Under the pieces are notes generated by a model. The model was not told the DNA's origin and did no database searches. It saw only the letters and a list, made by a program, of their open reading frames with translations. A stretch of DNA of 64,000 bases from JAJZNI01 sp035624785 (lineage in GTDB: Bacteria > Chloroflexota > Dormibacteria > Aeolococcales > Aeolococcaceae): positions 1-64,000 of the forward strand of contig DASPQV010000049.1 of NCBI GenBank assembly GCA_035624785.1. The letters run 5' to 3'. Made by a program: the position numbers and the translations under genes. Positions 1 through 7,205 of the stretch are shown here, in pieces; within the stretch, counting starts at the first letter, position 1; every line of letters begins with the position of its first letter.

Positions 1-2
1 AC

Positions 3-230
3 CAGGCTGCCGGGCTGAGGGAGTGCGCGCGGGTGCTGGTGCCCGGGGGCTGGCTCACGCTCACCGACCTCTTCACGGTGTGGCTGTGGCCAACCTTGTT
101 CGTCGGCCGGTCCGGGCGGGCCCGGACGCGCGGGAGGGCGACGCGGTTAGTGACCGCGGCCGGGTTCCGGTCACCTGTCTGGCACCGGACCTACGCGACC
201 ATCCTCCGGACGGTGACCGCGACCCGGTGA
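3..230 (+). CDS. SAM-dependent methyltransferase, C-terminal part (5' end outside window)
   Basis: The frame is open from the window edge to a TGA at 228-230 and gives about 75 residues. It reads ECARVLVPGGWLTLTDLF, the post-motif strand of class I SAM methyltransferases (usually vLrPGGrlvltD), followed by an AGFRSPVW.R.YA segment typical of the last strands of UbiE/menaquinone-type methyltransferases. The SAM-binding glycine motif lies outside the window, so the substrate cannot be judged. A further in-frame open stretch of 41 codons follows the TGA (231-356), but it does not resemble the family and is probably unrelated. Confidence 0.6.
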   Translation, partial: QAAGLRECARVLVPGGWLTLTDLFTVWLWPTLFVGRSGRARTRGRATRLVTAAGFRSPVWHRTYATILRTVTATR

Positions 231-449
231 GGGCCCAACGGGCGGCTGGGGGCCATCGAAACCGTCGCCACCCCCTACATCGCCGAGATGGCCCCGGAGG
301 TGAGGGCGCTGGGGGAAGGTGACCGGACCTGCGGGGCGAAACTGACCAGGGTCTGAGCCTTCCGGGTGGGCAGTTGTCCACCAAACCGGGAAGGGCTCTC
401 TGAAGCTGACGGGCGTACCACCAACCGTCGCAGCAAGGAGCCCCACCGG

Positions 450-530
450 ATGCTGACATGGGAGGAAGACGTGGAGGTCACTGCCCTTCGCCAACGCGGC
501 CGGAAGATCTCGGCCATCGCTCGGCACCCT
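450..530 (+). pseudogene. Relic of an IS21-family transposase (IstA N-terminus)
   Basis: An ATG at 450 opens MLTWEEDVEVTALRQRGRK followed by ISAIARH. This is the conserved N-terminal helix-turn-helix start of IS21-family IstA transposases. Similarity stops abruptly after the ARH motif; the following residues do not continue the recognition helix, and no DDE domain or IstB helper is nearby. It is best read as a truncated, dead insertion sequence. The ORF that contains it starts upstream at 366 and ends at 587, but only this part is recognisable. Confidence 0.6.
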
Positions 531-1090
531 GGGCCGGAGCCGGAGACAACGGTTATCACGGCGTGCTCCAGCTCGGGCACCTTGTGATTGAAGTAGTCGC
601 CCTCGCAGATGCGCGGGCCTTTCCCCTCATTCCCGGCCATCGAGGGCTGGCGTGGCTGGAGGTCTGGCCGTCCGATCCAGTCGCACAAGCCGTCCAGTGG
701 CCGCCACGCGAGGTCCTCGGCGATGTCGCCCTGGACCAACGGATGAACGCCTCCGCAGGGACCATCACCGTCAATCTTGTCCTGATCTGCCTGCACCATC
801 ACTGGAAAGTGCACGAGGCCGGCTGGTATCCGCTCCGCACCGATGAGGGAATCCAGATCCTGCCTCGGCTGCCCCGGGTGTGCGGCGACTGGGCGACCGC
901 CCGCGCTCCCACCGGCGCGCCAGCTGGCCGCGCACACATCGGGAACCCCACGGCATCGATGACAGCGCGCGCCCCCGGGGTGCATCCACCGCCAGTGCGC
1001 TGATACAGTCCTCGGAGGGGCGCCGGGAAGTCTGGTCGGCACAGTGCTCACTCGCAGGGAGCCGACCGTGCACGCAGGCAGCAGCCCGGT
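531..1090. other. About 560 bp without a recognised gene, next to the IS relic
   Basis: No family is recognisable on either strand. On the minus strand a frame open from about 880 to 540 has balanced amino-acid use and reads like protein (for example GDIAEDLAWRPLDGL and GDYFNHKVPELEHAVI), but it has no convincing start, stop or ribosome-binding site of its own and runs on antisense to neighbouring genes. Together with the IS21 fragment, the stretch looks like decayed accessory DNA. Confidence 0.4.
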
Positions 1091-1102
1091 GGAGAGACCG
1101 CC

Positions 1103-2260
1103 GTGTCCGTGACGATGGCGGCTTTGCTGTTTGCACTGGCAGCGTGTGCCAGCCTGTCCACGAGCTGGCTGCTGGTCTCGCGGCTGGAGAGGGTGGGGGA
1201 GACCCTGGGCATCTCCGAGGGACTTCTCGGCATGCTCGCCGCGCTTGCCGCCGACGCCCCCGAGATCACCTCGTCGATCACCGCCATGGTCAACCGGCAG
1301 CAGCAGATCGGAGCCGGCGTCGTTCTCGGATCCAATGTCTTCAACCTCGCCGCCCTGCTGGGCCTCGGTGCCCTCGTCGCCGGGCGCATCGGCTTCCACC
1401 GGCGCGTGGTCGTGCTTGCCGGGGCGGTGGCGCTGTGGATTGCCGCGGTGTGTGTGCTGACCGTCCTCGGCCTTCTTCCACCGCTGGCGGGGCTGGTCCT
1501 GGTCGGCGTCGTGCTGGCCGCCTATGCGGCGTCGCTCGGGCTGCCGCGAAGCGCGCTGCACCGGCTGCCGCTGCCGCGACGGTGGATCGCGTGGTTGCAC
1601 GCCGCGGTCAGGCAGGAGGAGCAGGAGCGGGAGGTGGCCCGGCCGCCGCGTGGCGGCGCCGGGGACGCGCTCATCGCCGGCGCCTGCCTGGTGATCGTGG
1701 TCGCGGCCAGCGTGGTCATGGAGCGAGCGGCCGCGAGCCTGGGCGCTCGCTACGCGATCCCCGAGATCGTGATCGGCGGCCTCGTCCTCGCCGCTGTCAC
1801 CAGCCTCCCTAACTCGGTGGCCGCGGTGTACCTCGCCCGTCGAGGTCGAGGCGCCGCGGTGCTGAGCACGGCGCTCAACAGCAACGCCCTGAACGTCTCG
1901 GTCGGCCTCCTCCTCCCCGGGACCCTGCTGGGCCTGGGTGGCGTCTCGCCGTCGGGCTCCCTGGTCGTCGCCTGGTACGCGGCTCTCACCCTGGCTCTGG
2001 TCGCCCTCGCCCATCGAGAGCAGGGGGTCAGCCGCGCGGTCGGCGCCCTGACCGTGGTCGGCTATGTGGCCTTCGCTGGCTCGGTTCTGGCCACCGGGCT
2101 GGCGGCGCAGGGCCTCCGGATGGCGCTCATGCTGGCGCCCGGAATCGCGGCGGCCCTGGCCTTCGCCCTTCTCTGGGCGTACCGTCAGCCCGCCGTGGCG
2201 GGACCTGGCCCCGGCCCGCTGCCGGCCTCGGAGCCCTCCTCCTCGGCGAGGATGCGGTAG
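1103..2260 (+). CDS. Sodium/calcium exchanger-family (CaCA) membrane protein
   Basis: The 385-residue product is an inner-membrane protein with about ten hydrophobic segments. It contains the two inverted alpha-repeats of the CaCA superfamily: one near residues 45-85 (DAPEITSSITAMVNRQQQ, then GVVLGSNVFNLAALLG) and one near 220-270 (LAAVTSLPNSVAAVY, then ALNSNALNVSVGLLLPG). The usual acidic ion-binding residue is kept in repeat 1 (PE) but replaced by asparagine in repeat 2 (PN), so the transported ion is uncertain. The GTG start is preceded by GGAGAG at a suitable distance. The 3' end overlaps the convergent PadR gene by 76 bases. Confidence 0.75.
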   Translation: MSVTMAALLFALAACASLSTSWLLVSRLERVGETLGISEGLLGMLAALAADAPEITSSITAMVNRQQQIGAGVVLGSNVFNLAALLGLGALVAGRIGFHRRVVVLAGAVALWIAAVCVLTVLGLLPPLAGLVLVGVVLAAYAASLGLPRSALHRLPLPRRWIAWLHAAVRQEEQEREVARPPRGGAGDALIAGACLVIVVAASVVMERAAASLGARYAIPEIVIGGLVLAAVTSLPNSVAAVYLARRGRGAAVLSTALNSNALNVSVGLLLPGTLLGLGGVSPSGSLVVAWYAALTLALVALAHREQGVSRAVGALTVVGYVAFAGSVLATGLAAQGLRMALMLAPGIAAALAFALLWAYRQPAVAGPGPGPLPASEPSSSARMR

Positions 2261-2937
2261 AGCGCCTTGCGTGTGTCGGTGAGGATCTGGATGGCCTTGG
2301 CCACCTGGGCCCCGCTACCCGCCCGGCCCACCTGGACCGCCGCCGCTCCCACCGCAGCCATCACCTCGAACAGCGAGCGAGCCTCCTCGTCGACCGAGTC
2401 GGCCACCGATGCCCAGGGAGCCGCGAGCTCGTCGGCATGCTCGGCGGCGTAGGCGCGTCCCGCCTCGGTCAACCGGTACTCCTTCCGCCCGGCCTCCTCG
2501 CCGACCTCGATCAGCCCCTCGTCCTCGAGCTGCTGCAGGGCCGGGTACACCGAGCCCGCGCTGGGCCGCCAGAGCCCCTCGCTGCGGCGCTCGATCTCCT
2601 GGATCACCTGATAGCCGTTGCGCGGCTGCTCCTGGAGCAGGGCCAGGATGGCGGCGCGGACGTCGCCCCGGCGCATCCGCGGTCCCCGGCCGCCCGGACC
2701 GAAGAACATGTTGAAGAAGGGACCCCCGAATCCCCGCGGCCCGAATCCCCGGCCGAAACCGCGGGCGAAGGGCGGGCCGTGATGGCGATGGCGCCACTCG
2801 AACTCGAAGGGGGGCTCTCCGCCTGCGGCGTGGAAGCGCGCCCTGTGGGCCATGTGCCGGGCCGCCATGCGGCGGGCCATGCTGGCCCAGGGCTCGGCCA
2901 TCTGGTCGAACCAATCTGCGGTGGTTGCGTCGGTCAC
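2185..2937 (-). CDS. PadR-family transcriptional regulator
   Basis: The product is 250 residues. The winged-helix PadR core spans roughly residues 95-170: RRGDVRAAILALLQEQPRNG, then YQVIQEIERRSEGLWRPSAG, SVYPALQQLEDEGLIEV and an RKEYRLTEAG wing. It is preceded by an unusual N-terminal stretch rich in His, Arg, Gly and Phe, and followed by a C-terminal dimerisation helix. The GTG start is chosen because an AGGAGA lies six bases upstream; the frame is open further upstream but has no signal there. A perfect palindrome in the divergent promoter region is the likely autoregulatory operator. The inducer is unknown. Confidence 0.85.
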   Translation of the reverse strand: MTDATTADWFDQMAEPWASMARRMAARHMAHRARFHAAGGEPPFEFEWRHRHHGPPFARGFGRGFGPRGFGGPFFNMFFGPGGRGPRMRRGDVRAAILALLQEQPRNGYQVIQEIERRSEGLWRPSAGSVYPALQQLEDEGLIEVGEEAGRKEYRLTEAGRAYAAEHADELAAPWASVADSVDEEARSLFEVMAAVGAAAVQVGRAGSGAQVAKAIQILTDTRKALYRILAEEEGSEAGSGPGPGPATAG

Positions 2938-2975
2938 GGTGTGTCTCCTGCCGTTGAACGCTTGCGATACGGTAA

Positions 2976-2985
2976 CGATATATCG
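2976..2985. promoter_or_regulatory. Palindrome, candidate PadR operator
   Basis: CGATATATCG is a perfect 10-bp palindrome inside an AT-rich island (about 2965-2995) in otherwise GC-rich DNA. Further CGATA/TATCG half-like elements lie on both sides. It sits between the divergently transcribed PadR gene and the exonuclease gene. PadR proteins commonly bind such dyads in their own promoters; the assignment here rests on position only. Confidence 0.45.
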
Positions 2986-3030
2986 AGATAGCGCAGAATG
3001 CAAGCTTCCCACCCGGGCAGAATTGCCAGG

Positions 3031-3891
3031 ATGGCCTGCGAGTGGCTGCTGGTCGACGGCTCCAGCCTGATCTTCAGGGCCTACCACGGCGTCCCCGACA
3101 CGGTGCGGTCCCCGGATGGCCAGCCGGTCAACGCCGTTCGAGGCTTCCTCGACGCCGTGGCCCGCTTGGTCGTCCAGCGGGCCCCGAGGCGCCTGGCGGT
3201 GGCCGACGACGCCGACTGGCGGCCGGCCTGGCGGGTCGCCCTCCTGCCCGCCTACAAGGCGCATCGCACTGCCGAGCCGGTGCCGCCCGGCCTCGAGCCC
3301 CAGCTGCCGGTGATCCGGGAGGTGCTCGCCGCCATCGGCGTCGACATGGCTGGTCTCCCGGGCTACGAGGCCGAGGACCTCATCGCCACCTGGACGGCGC
3401 TGGCCGAGGGGACCGTCGAGGTGGTGAGCGGCGACCGTGACCTCTTCGCCCTCGTCGAGGATCCCAGGGTCCGGGTGCTCCACCCTGAGAAGGTCGGTCT
3501 GACCCTGGTCGACGAGGCGGAGGTGACCCGCCGCTACGGGATCCCCGGCCGCCTCTATGCCGACTTCGCGGTCCTGCGCGGAGATCCGTCCGACGGTCTG
3601 CCCGGCCTCCGCGGGGTCGGCGCCGCCACCGCGGCTGGCCTGATCCGCCGCCACGGCGGGGTCGAGGGCCTGCTCCGGGAGGCCAGCCTCTCCGAGGCCG
3701 ACCGCGACTACCTGGCCAGAGCCGTCCGGGTGGTGGAGCCCCAGCGTGGCCTGCCCATCGAGCTCCCGGCCGGCCGGCGCCCGGCCTACCCGGCGGACCG
3801 GGAGACGACCGGGGCGCTCACCGAGCGCCACGCGCTGTCAGGCCCGGTTCAACGCCTGGTCGCCGCGCTCTCCGGGATGGTTAGCGGCTGA
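3031..3891 (+). CDS. 5'-3' exonuclease, FEN/PolA N-terminal type
   Basis: The 286-residue product is a free-standing flap-endonuclease-like nuclease resembling the 5'-nuclease domain of DNA polymerase I. The metal-binding and structural motifs are in order: LLVDGSSLIFRAYHG at the N-terminus, YKAHR, GYEAEDLIATW, VSGDRDLFALV, and GDPSDGLPGLRGVGAATAAG (helix-hairpin-helix). It probably removes RNA primers or flaps in DNA replication and repair. The ATG at 3031 is preferred because it directly precedes the conserved first strand; an in-frame ATG at 2998 would add eleven residues. It is divergent from padR. Confidence 0.8.
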   Translation: MACEWLLVDGSSLIFRAYHGVPDTVRSPDGQPVNAVRGFLDAVARLVVQRAPRRLAVADDADWRPAWRVALLPAYKAHRTAEPVPPGLEPQLPVIREVLAAIGVDMAGLPGYEAEDLIATWTALAEGTVEVVSGDRDLFALVEDPRVRVLHPEKVGLTLVDEAEVTRRYGIPGRLYADFAVLRGDPSDGLPGLRGVGAATAAGLIRRHGGVEGLLREASLSEADRDYLARAVRVVEPQRGLPIELPAGRRPAYPADRETTGALTERHALSGPVQRLVAALSGMVSG

Positions 3892-3913
3892 CCGGGCTGG
3901 ATCCGGCTCGGGG

Positions 3914-4132
3914 TCAGGCGGTGACCCGGCGGCGCCAGACGATGTTGGCACCGATCAGGGCGACCACCGCCAGGGCCGCGAAGAGCAGCCCGTGCTTGAT
4001 CTGGATCCGGGCCGGGGCGCTGGCCAGGAACGTGGTGTCCTGGGTGAAGTAGAAGACGGCCAGGCCGGCGCAGATCGCTGCAACCAGTATCAGGCAGGCG
4101 GCGATGGTTCGATTGCGGCTGGTGGTGGTCAT
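3914..4132 (-). CDS. Small two-helix membrane protein of unknown function
   Basis: The 72-residue product has two hydrophobic segments (about residues 10-30 and 47-66) joined by a short polar loop and ends in a positively charged tail. The ATG at 4132 is preceded by GGGGAGAG, which fixes the start; the frame is open upstream but without a signal. No family is recognised. It is convergent with the exonuclease and lies downstream of uppP on the same strand. Confidence 0.6.
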   Translation of the reverse strand: MTTTSRNRTIAACLILVAAICAGLAVFYFTQDTTFLASAPARIQIKHGLLFAALAVVALIGANIVWRRRVTA

Positions 4133-4217
4133 TGGCTCTCCCCCCGGGCGTTCATCCGGGCTCCCCATGGCGTTGGTGACTGGCACAGCCAAGCACAGTT
4201 GGCTTGAGGGATGCTGA

Positions 4218-5081
4218 CTACAGGAATACCAGTCCGAGCACTCCGAGCGCGGCGCAGTAATACGCGTAGGGGTCGAGCCTGCCGACCCGGAAGTACCGGA
4301 CCAGGAACCTGGCCGAGGCGTAGGCGGTCAGCCCCGCCACCACGCCGCCCAACAGCATCGCCCCCAGCGAGGGTGAGCCGGCGAGCGTGGGAACCTCGAG
4401 CAGGCCGGCCGCCAGGATGATCGGGGTGGCGAGCAGGAAGGAGAACCTGAGGGCCTCCTCGTGGCGGAGACCGGCGATCAGTCCTCCCGCCATGGTCGAT
4501 CCGGAGCGGGAGAGGCCGGGAAAGAGGGGTAGCACCTGGCAGAGCCCCACCAGGGCCGCGCTCCGGAAGCTCATCTCCTCGGCGGTGCGGAACTGCTTGG
4601 CCTCCAGGCTGGGATCACGGCGCTCCATCCCGGCGCGGCGCTCGTCGCGGCGGCGCAGCAGCTCGGCGGCGAGGAGCAGGGCCCCGTTGATCACCAGGAA
4701 GCCGGCGACGAGGCGGGGCTGGGCGAACAGGGATTGCAGCGGCTTCTGGAAGATGAAGCCGATCAGCCCCGCCGGGACGGTGCCCACCACCAGCAGCCAC
4801 GCCAGCCGGTCGTCGCCGCCCCGGAGACGGCCGGTGACCGCGCTGCGCACGAATGCCACCACGATCCGAGCCCACTGGCGCCAGTACAGGACGATCAGGG
4901 CCGTGGCCGTGCCGATGTGGAGCAGCACCAGGAAGGGGAGGAAGTCGGGATCGCTCTCCCGCACCGGGATGTGGAGCAGCGGTGGCACCACCACGGCGTG
5001 GCCCAGAGAGGAGACCGGGAACAGCTCGCTCCCCCCCTGGAGTATGCCGTAGAAGAGGGCGATGGGCAGGGTGATCGACAA
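4218..5081 (-). CDS. uppP: Undecaprenyl-diphosphatase, UppP/BacA family
   Basis: UppP hydrolyses undecaprenyl diphosphate to the monophosphate carrier used for peptidoglycan and other wall polymers, and confers bacitracin tolerance. The product has 287 residues, about the family length, with around eight membrane segments. The first signature is GGSELFPVSSLGH (family consensus GxTEFLPxSSxGH); the second is PGLSRSGSTMAGG. The TTG at 5081 is chosen because family members begin close to the first signature; no clear ribosome-binding site is visible. A relic of mscL lies directly upstream on the other strand. Confidence 0.88.
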   Translation of the reverse strand: MSITLPIALFYGILQGGSELFPVSSLGHAVVVPPLLHIPVRESDPDFLPFLVLLHIGTATALIVLYWRQWARIVVAFVRSAVTGRLRGGDDRLAWLLVVGTVPAGLIGFIFQKPLQSLFAQPRLVAGFLVINGALLLAAELLRRRDERRAGMERRDPSLEAKQFRTAEEMSFRSAALVGLCQVLPLFPGLSRSGSTMAGGLIAGLRHEEALRFSFLLATPIILAAGLLEVPTLAGSPSLGAMLLGGVVAGLTAYASARFLVRYFRVGRLDPYAYYCAALGVLGLVFL

Positions 5082-5100
5082 CGCCGCAGCACAGTACCAG

Positions 5101-5163
5101 GCTTCGCCTTATGGCGACGTCATCAACGCGATCATCTCGTTCCTGGTCATCGCCGCCGCCTGA
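5101..5163 (+). pseudogene. mscL: C-terminal relic of mscL (mechanosensitive channel)
   Basis: Reading from 5101, the translation is ASPYGDVINAIISFLVIAAA followed by TGA. The YG.fINA.I.FLi.A core is the start of the second membrane helix of MscL, where functional proteins continue for 40 or more residues. No MscL N-terminus is present; the upstream DNA is the uppP gene on the opposite strand. It is a short fragment, so chance similarity is not excluded, but the match is nearly residue for residue. Confidence 0.5.
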
Positions 5164-5273
5164 TACCCGCCGGCTGGGCCTTCCTCTCGCGTCGCGTTTT
5201 CGGTGCAACCACGCCATTCACGGAGGTTATGAACTAGCATAGAAGTTGTTAAGAACTGATTAGGGGACCCGCC

Positions 5274-6095
5274 ATGCCCCGCAGGCTTCCGGCGCGGCCG
5301 AAGGGGGATCGGGGAGCGGCTGGATACGCAGGACAGCCTCGATGCCGGAGTGGGCACAGGCGTTGCGTGGCCTGGCCTTTGCTGGTGACGGTTCTTCTGC
5401 TCAGCGGCGAAGGTGGCGCGGGGGCCCGGCAACCGGCGAAGCCAGTCAGGCCCCCGGTCTTCGACGCTGCCACGGTGAGCGCGCAGGTGGCGCCATCCCT
5501 CGTCGACACCATCACCTTCGCCGGACCGCCGGGCGCGCAGCTGCTGGGGACCGGCATCGTTCTCTCCTCGACCGGCCTGGTCATCACCGCCTGCCACGTG
5601 GTGGACGGTTTCGGCGGCGTCGCGGTGCGGATCGGCGGATCCGGGGCCATGAAGCCCGCGGTCGTGGTGGTCGCCGATCCCGTCGACGACCTCGCCCTCC
5701 TCGAGGTGCAAGGTCCCATCGGGCTCCACCCCGCCGCGATCGACCATCCCGTGGCCGCGGCTGTCGGTGATCCGGTGCTGGCGGTCGGCAACGCCATGGG
5801 TCTAGGGGTGGCCCCCCGCTCGGCGGTCGGCCGGATCGTGGCCGTCGACGGCTCGGTCAGCTACGGTGTGGGCTCGGCAACCGTGCGCCTGGCCGGGACC
5901 ATCGAGGCCCGGGCCGGCATTTTCGAAGGAGACTCCGGAGGAGCGCTGGTGGATGTGCGGGGTCGGGTGATCGGCATCATCGCCGCCGGGCTGGGCGGCG
6001 GTCCGTGCCCGGCCGGTGCGATGTGTCCCATGGCTCTGACCTTCGCGATCCCCATCGACTGGGCGCTCGAGAAGCTCGGCTACCGCGCCGCCTAA
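5274..6095 (+). CDS. Secreted trypsin-like serine protease (HtrA/DegP type, no PDZ)
   Basis: The 273-residue product has a long basic N-terminus and a hydrophobic stretch near residues 32-46 that looks like a signal peptide or anchor. The catalytic triad is in the order of family S1: His in ITACHVVDGF, Asp in DPVDDLALLEV, and Ser in FEGDSGGALVDV. There is no PDZ domain, so it is shorter than DegP. The ATG follows an AGGGGA and an AT-rich upstream region (about 5225-5265) that may hold the promoter. It probably acts outside the membrane on misfolded or specific proteins. Confidence 0.8.
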   Translation: MPRRLPARPKGDRGAAGYAGQPRCRSGHRRCVAWPLLVTVLLLSGEGGAGARQPAKPVRPPVFDAATVSAQVAPSLVDTITFAGPPGAQLLGTGIVLSSTGLVITACHVVDGFGGVAVRIGGSGAMKPAVVVVADPVDDLALLEVQGPIGLHPAAIDHPVAAAVGDPVLAVGNAMGLGVAPRSAVGRIVAVDGSVSYGVGSATVRLAGTIEARAGIFEGDSGGALVDVRGRVIGIIAAGLGGGPCPAGAMCPMALTFAIPIDWALEKLGYRAA

Positions 6096-6100
6096 CCACG

Positions 6101-6121
6101 GCCCCGTCCCACGGGAGGGGC
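6101..6121. terminator. GC-rich hairpin between convergent genes
   Basis: GCCCC at 6101 pairs with GGGGC at 6117, with further partial pairing inside. It lies between the convergent ends of the protease and VOC genes and may terminate both. There is no T-run. Confidence 0.4.
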
Positions 6122-6131
6122 ACCCAGTTGT

Positions 6132-6899
6132 CTAGGGGTTCAAGCGGAGCAGCCCGATGATGCCGCCCTGCGGATCCCGGATCACGCTGAACCGGCCGCC
6201 GGAGAAGTCGGTGGGCGGCACCAGGGCAGGTCCGCCGTGCTCCTCGGCCCTCGCGGTTCCGGCGTCGACGTCCGCCACCCCGAAGTAGATCAGCCAGTAC
6301 GAGGGATACACGTCCTCGCCCGGGCGCAGCGGAGTCGCCCCGGCCAGGCTGGCGCCCCCCAGGGTGAACTCGGTGTAGACCATCCCGCCCATCTCGGTGT
6401 CGCGGTGGCCCCAGCCGAAGACGCTGCCGTAGAAGGCTCGGACCGCCTCGAGGTCGCGGGTGTGCAGCTCGATCCAGGTCACGCTTCCCGGAACGTCCTT
6501 GACCTGCACGCCCTGGTGCAGCGCCGGCTGCCAGATTCCGATCGCCGCTCCGGCGGGATCCTCGAGGAATGCCATGGTGCCCCGGCCCATGACGTCGATC
6601 GGCTCCACCAGCACGGTGCCGCCCGCGGCCTTCGCCTTCGACACCGTGGCGGCGGCGTCGGCGACGATGATGTAGGCGTTCCAGGCCGTCGGCTTGCGCT
6701 GGCTCTGCAGGGGTCCGACCCCACCCACCATCTTCCCCTCGAGGTTGAAGAAGCCGTATCCGCCCGCCCGCGGATCGGGAACCAGATCCGCCGTCCACCC
6801 GAAGAGGTTCGCGTAGAAGGCGCGCGCCGCCTCCGGATCGGAGGTGGACAGGTCGAACCAGCCGGGGGTGTTCGTCTCGATGACCGGTGTCTCAGCCAT
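6132..6899 (-). CDS. Two-domain VOC (glyoxalase/bleomycin-resistance fold) protein
   Basis: The 255-residue product has two tandem vicinal-oxygen-chelate modules. The first begins PGWFDLSTSDPEAARAFYAN and the second begins TWIELHTRDLEAVRAFYGSV; each continues with FLEDPAGAAIGIWQP or IRDPQGGIIGLLR. This layout matches the CFP-30B-like group of actinobacterial VOC proteins, whose substrates are mostly unknown. The start ATG at 6899 is preceded by GGGAGGTC; the frame is open for eleven more codons upstream but without a signal. Confidence 0.8.
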   Translation of the reverse strand: MAETPVIETNTPGWFDLSTSDPEAARAFYANLFGWTADLVPDPRAGGYGFFNLEGKMVGGVGPLQSQRKPTAWNAYIIVADAAATVSKAKAAGGTVLVEPIDVMGRGTMAFLEDPAGAAIGIWQPALHQGVQVKDVPGSVTWIELHTRDLEAVRAFYGSVFGWGHRDTEMGGMVYTEFTLGGASLAGATPLRPGEDVYPSYWLIYFGVADVDAGTARAEEHGGPALVPPTDFSGGRFSVIRDPQGGIIGLLRLNP

Positions 6900-7044
6900 G
6901 GTCGAATGACCTCCCTTCCTCGCCGTGGTCACCGTCGTCGTCCAGGGTAGCTCGGCGTACCTCAGGTCACGGGAGCAGCCCGCGGCCGGGCTGCCTGGAC
7001 CGCAGCGCCGCAGCGGCCAGACTGGTCCGGGGCAGCGCCAGGTA

Positions 7045-7205
7045 CGTTCGCGAGGAGTCCTGCGTCCCCTGGACCTGATCCGCGCTGGCGTGGTGCCGGT
7101 GGGCAGATCGTCATCCCCATCTACCCCGTGGAGCGGCGGGCCGAGGCCTTGGAGGCAGCCCGCCGGGGCGGCGAGGTCGGGCTCCGGCTGCCCGTCTCCT
7201 GGTGA
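7045..7205 (+). pseudogene. C-terminal relic of a zinc-type medium-chain dehydrogenase
   Basis: Two adjacent frames together read RPLDLIRAGVVPV (frame of 7069) and GQIVIPIYPVERRAEALEAA followed by RRGGEVGLRLPVSW and TGA (frame of 7101). The order lirsG.v.v...i...yPle.aaeAle.arrG.. is the C-terminal signature of medium-chain alcohol/threonine dehydrogenases. A frame change separates the halves, and no upstream Rossmann domain exists. It overlaps the last 85 bases of the histidine kinase gene on the opposite strand. Confidence 0.45.

Noticed and set aside
231..356. In-frame readthrough after the methyltransferase TGA (possible recoding)
   Set aside because: The 41 codons do not resemble the family, and homologous methyltransferases usually end near the TGA; no recoding signal is visible.
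275..2014. A 579-codon open frame on the minus strand
   Set aside because: Antisense to the cation exchanger; Arg/Gln/His-rich composition typical of the complement of GC-rich coding DNA, with no family motif. Only its 540-880 part looked protein-like and is noted separately.
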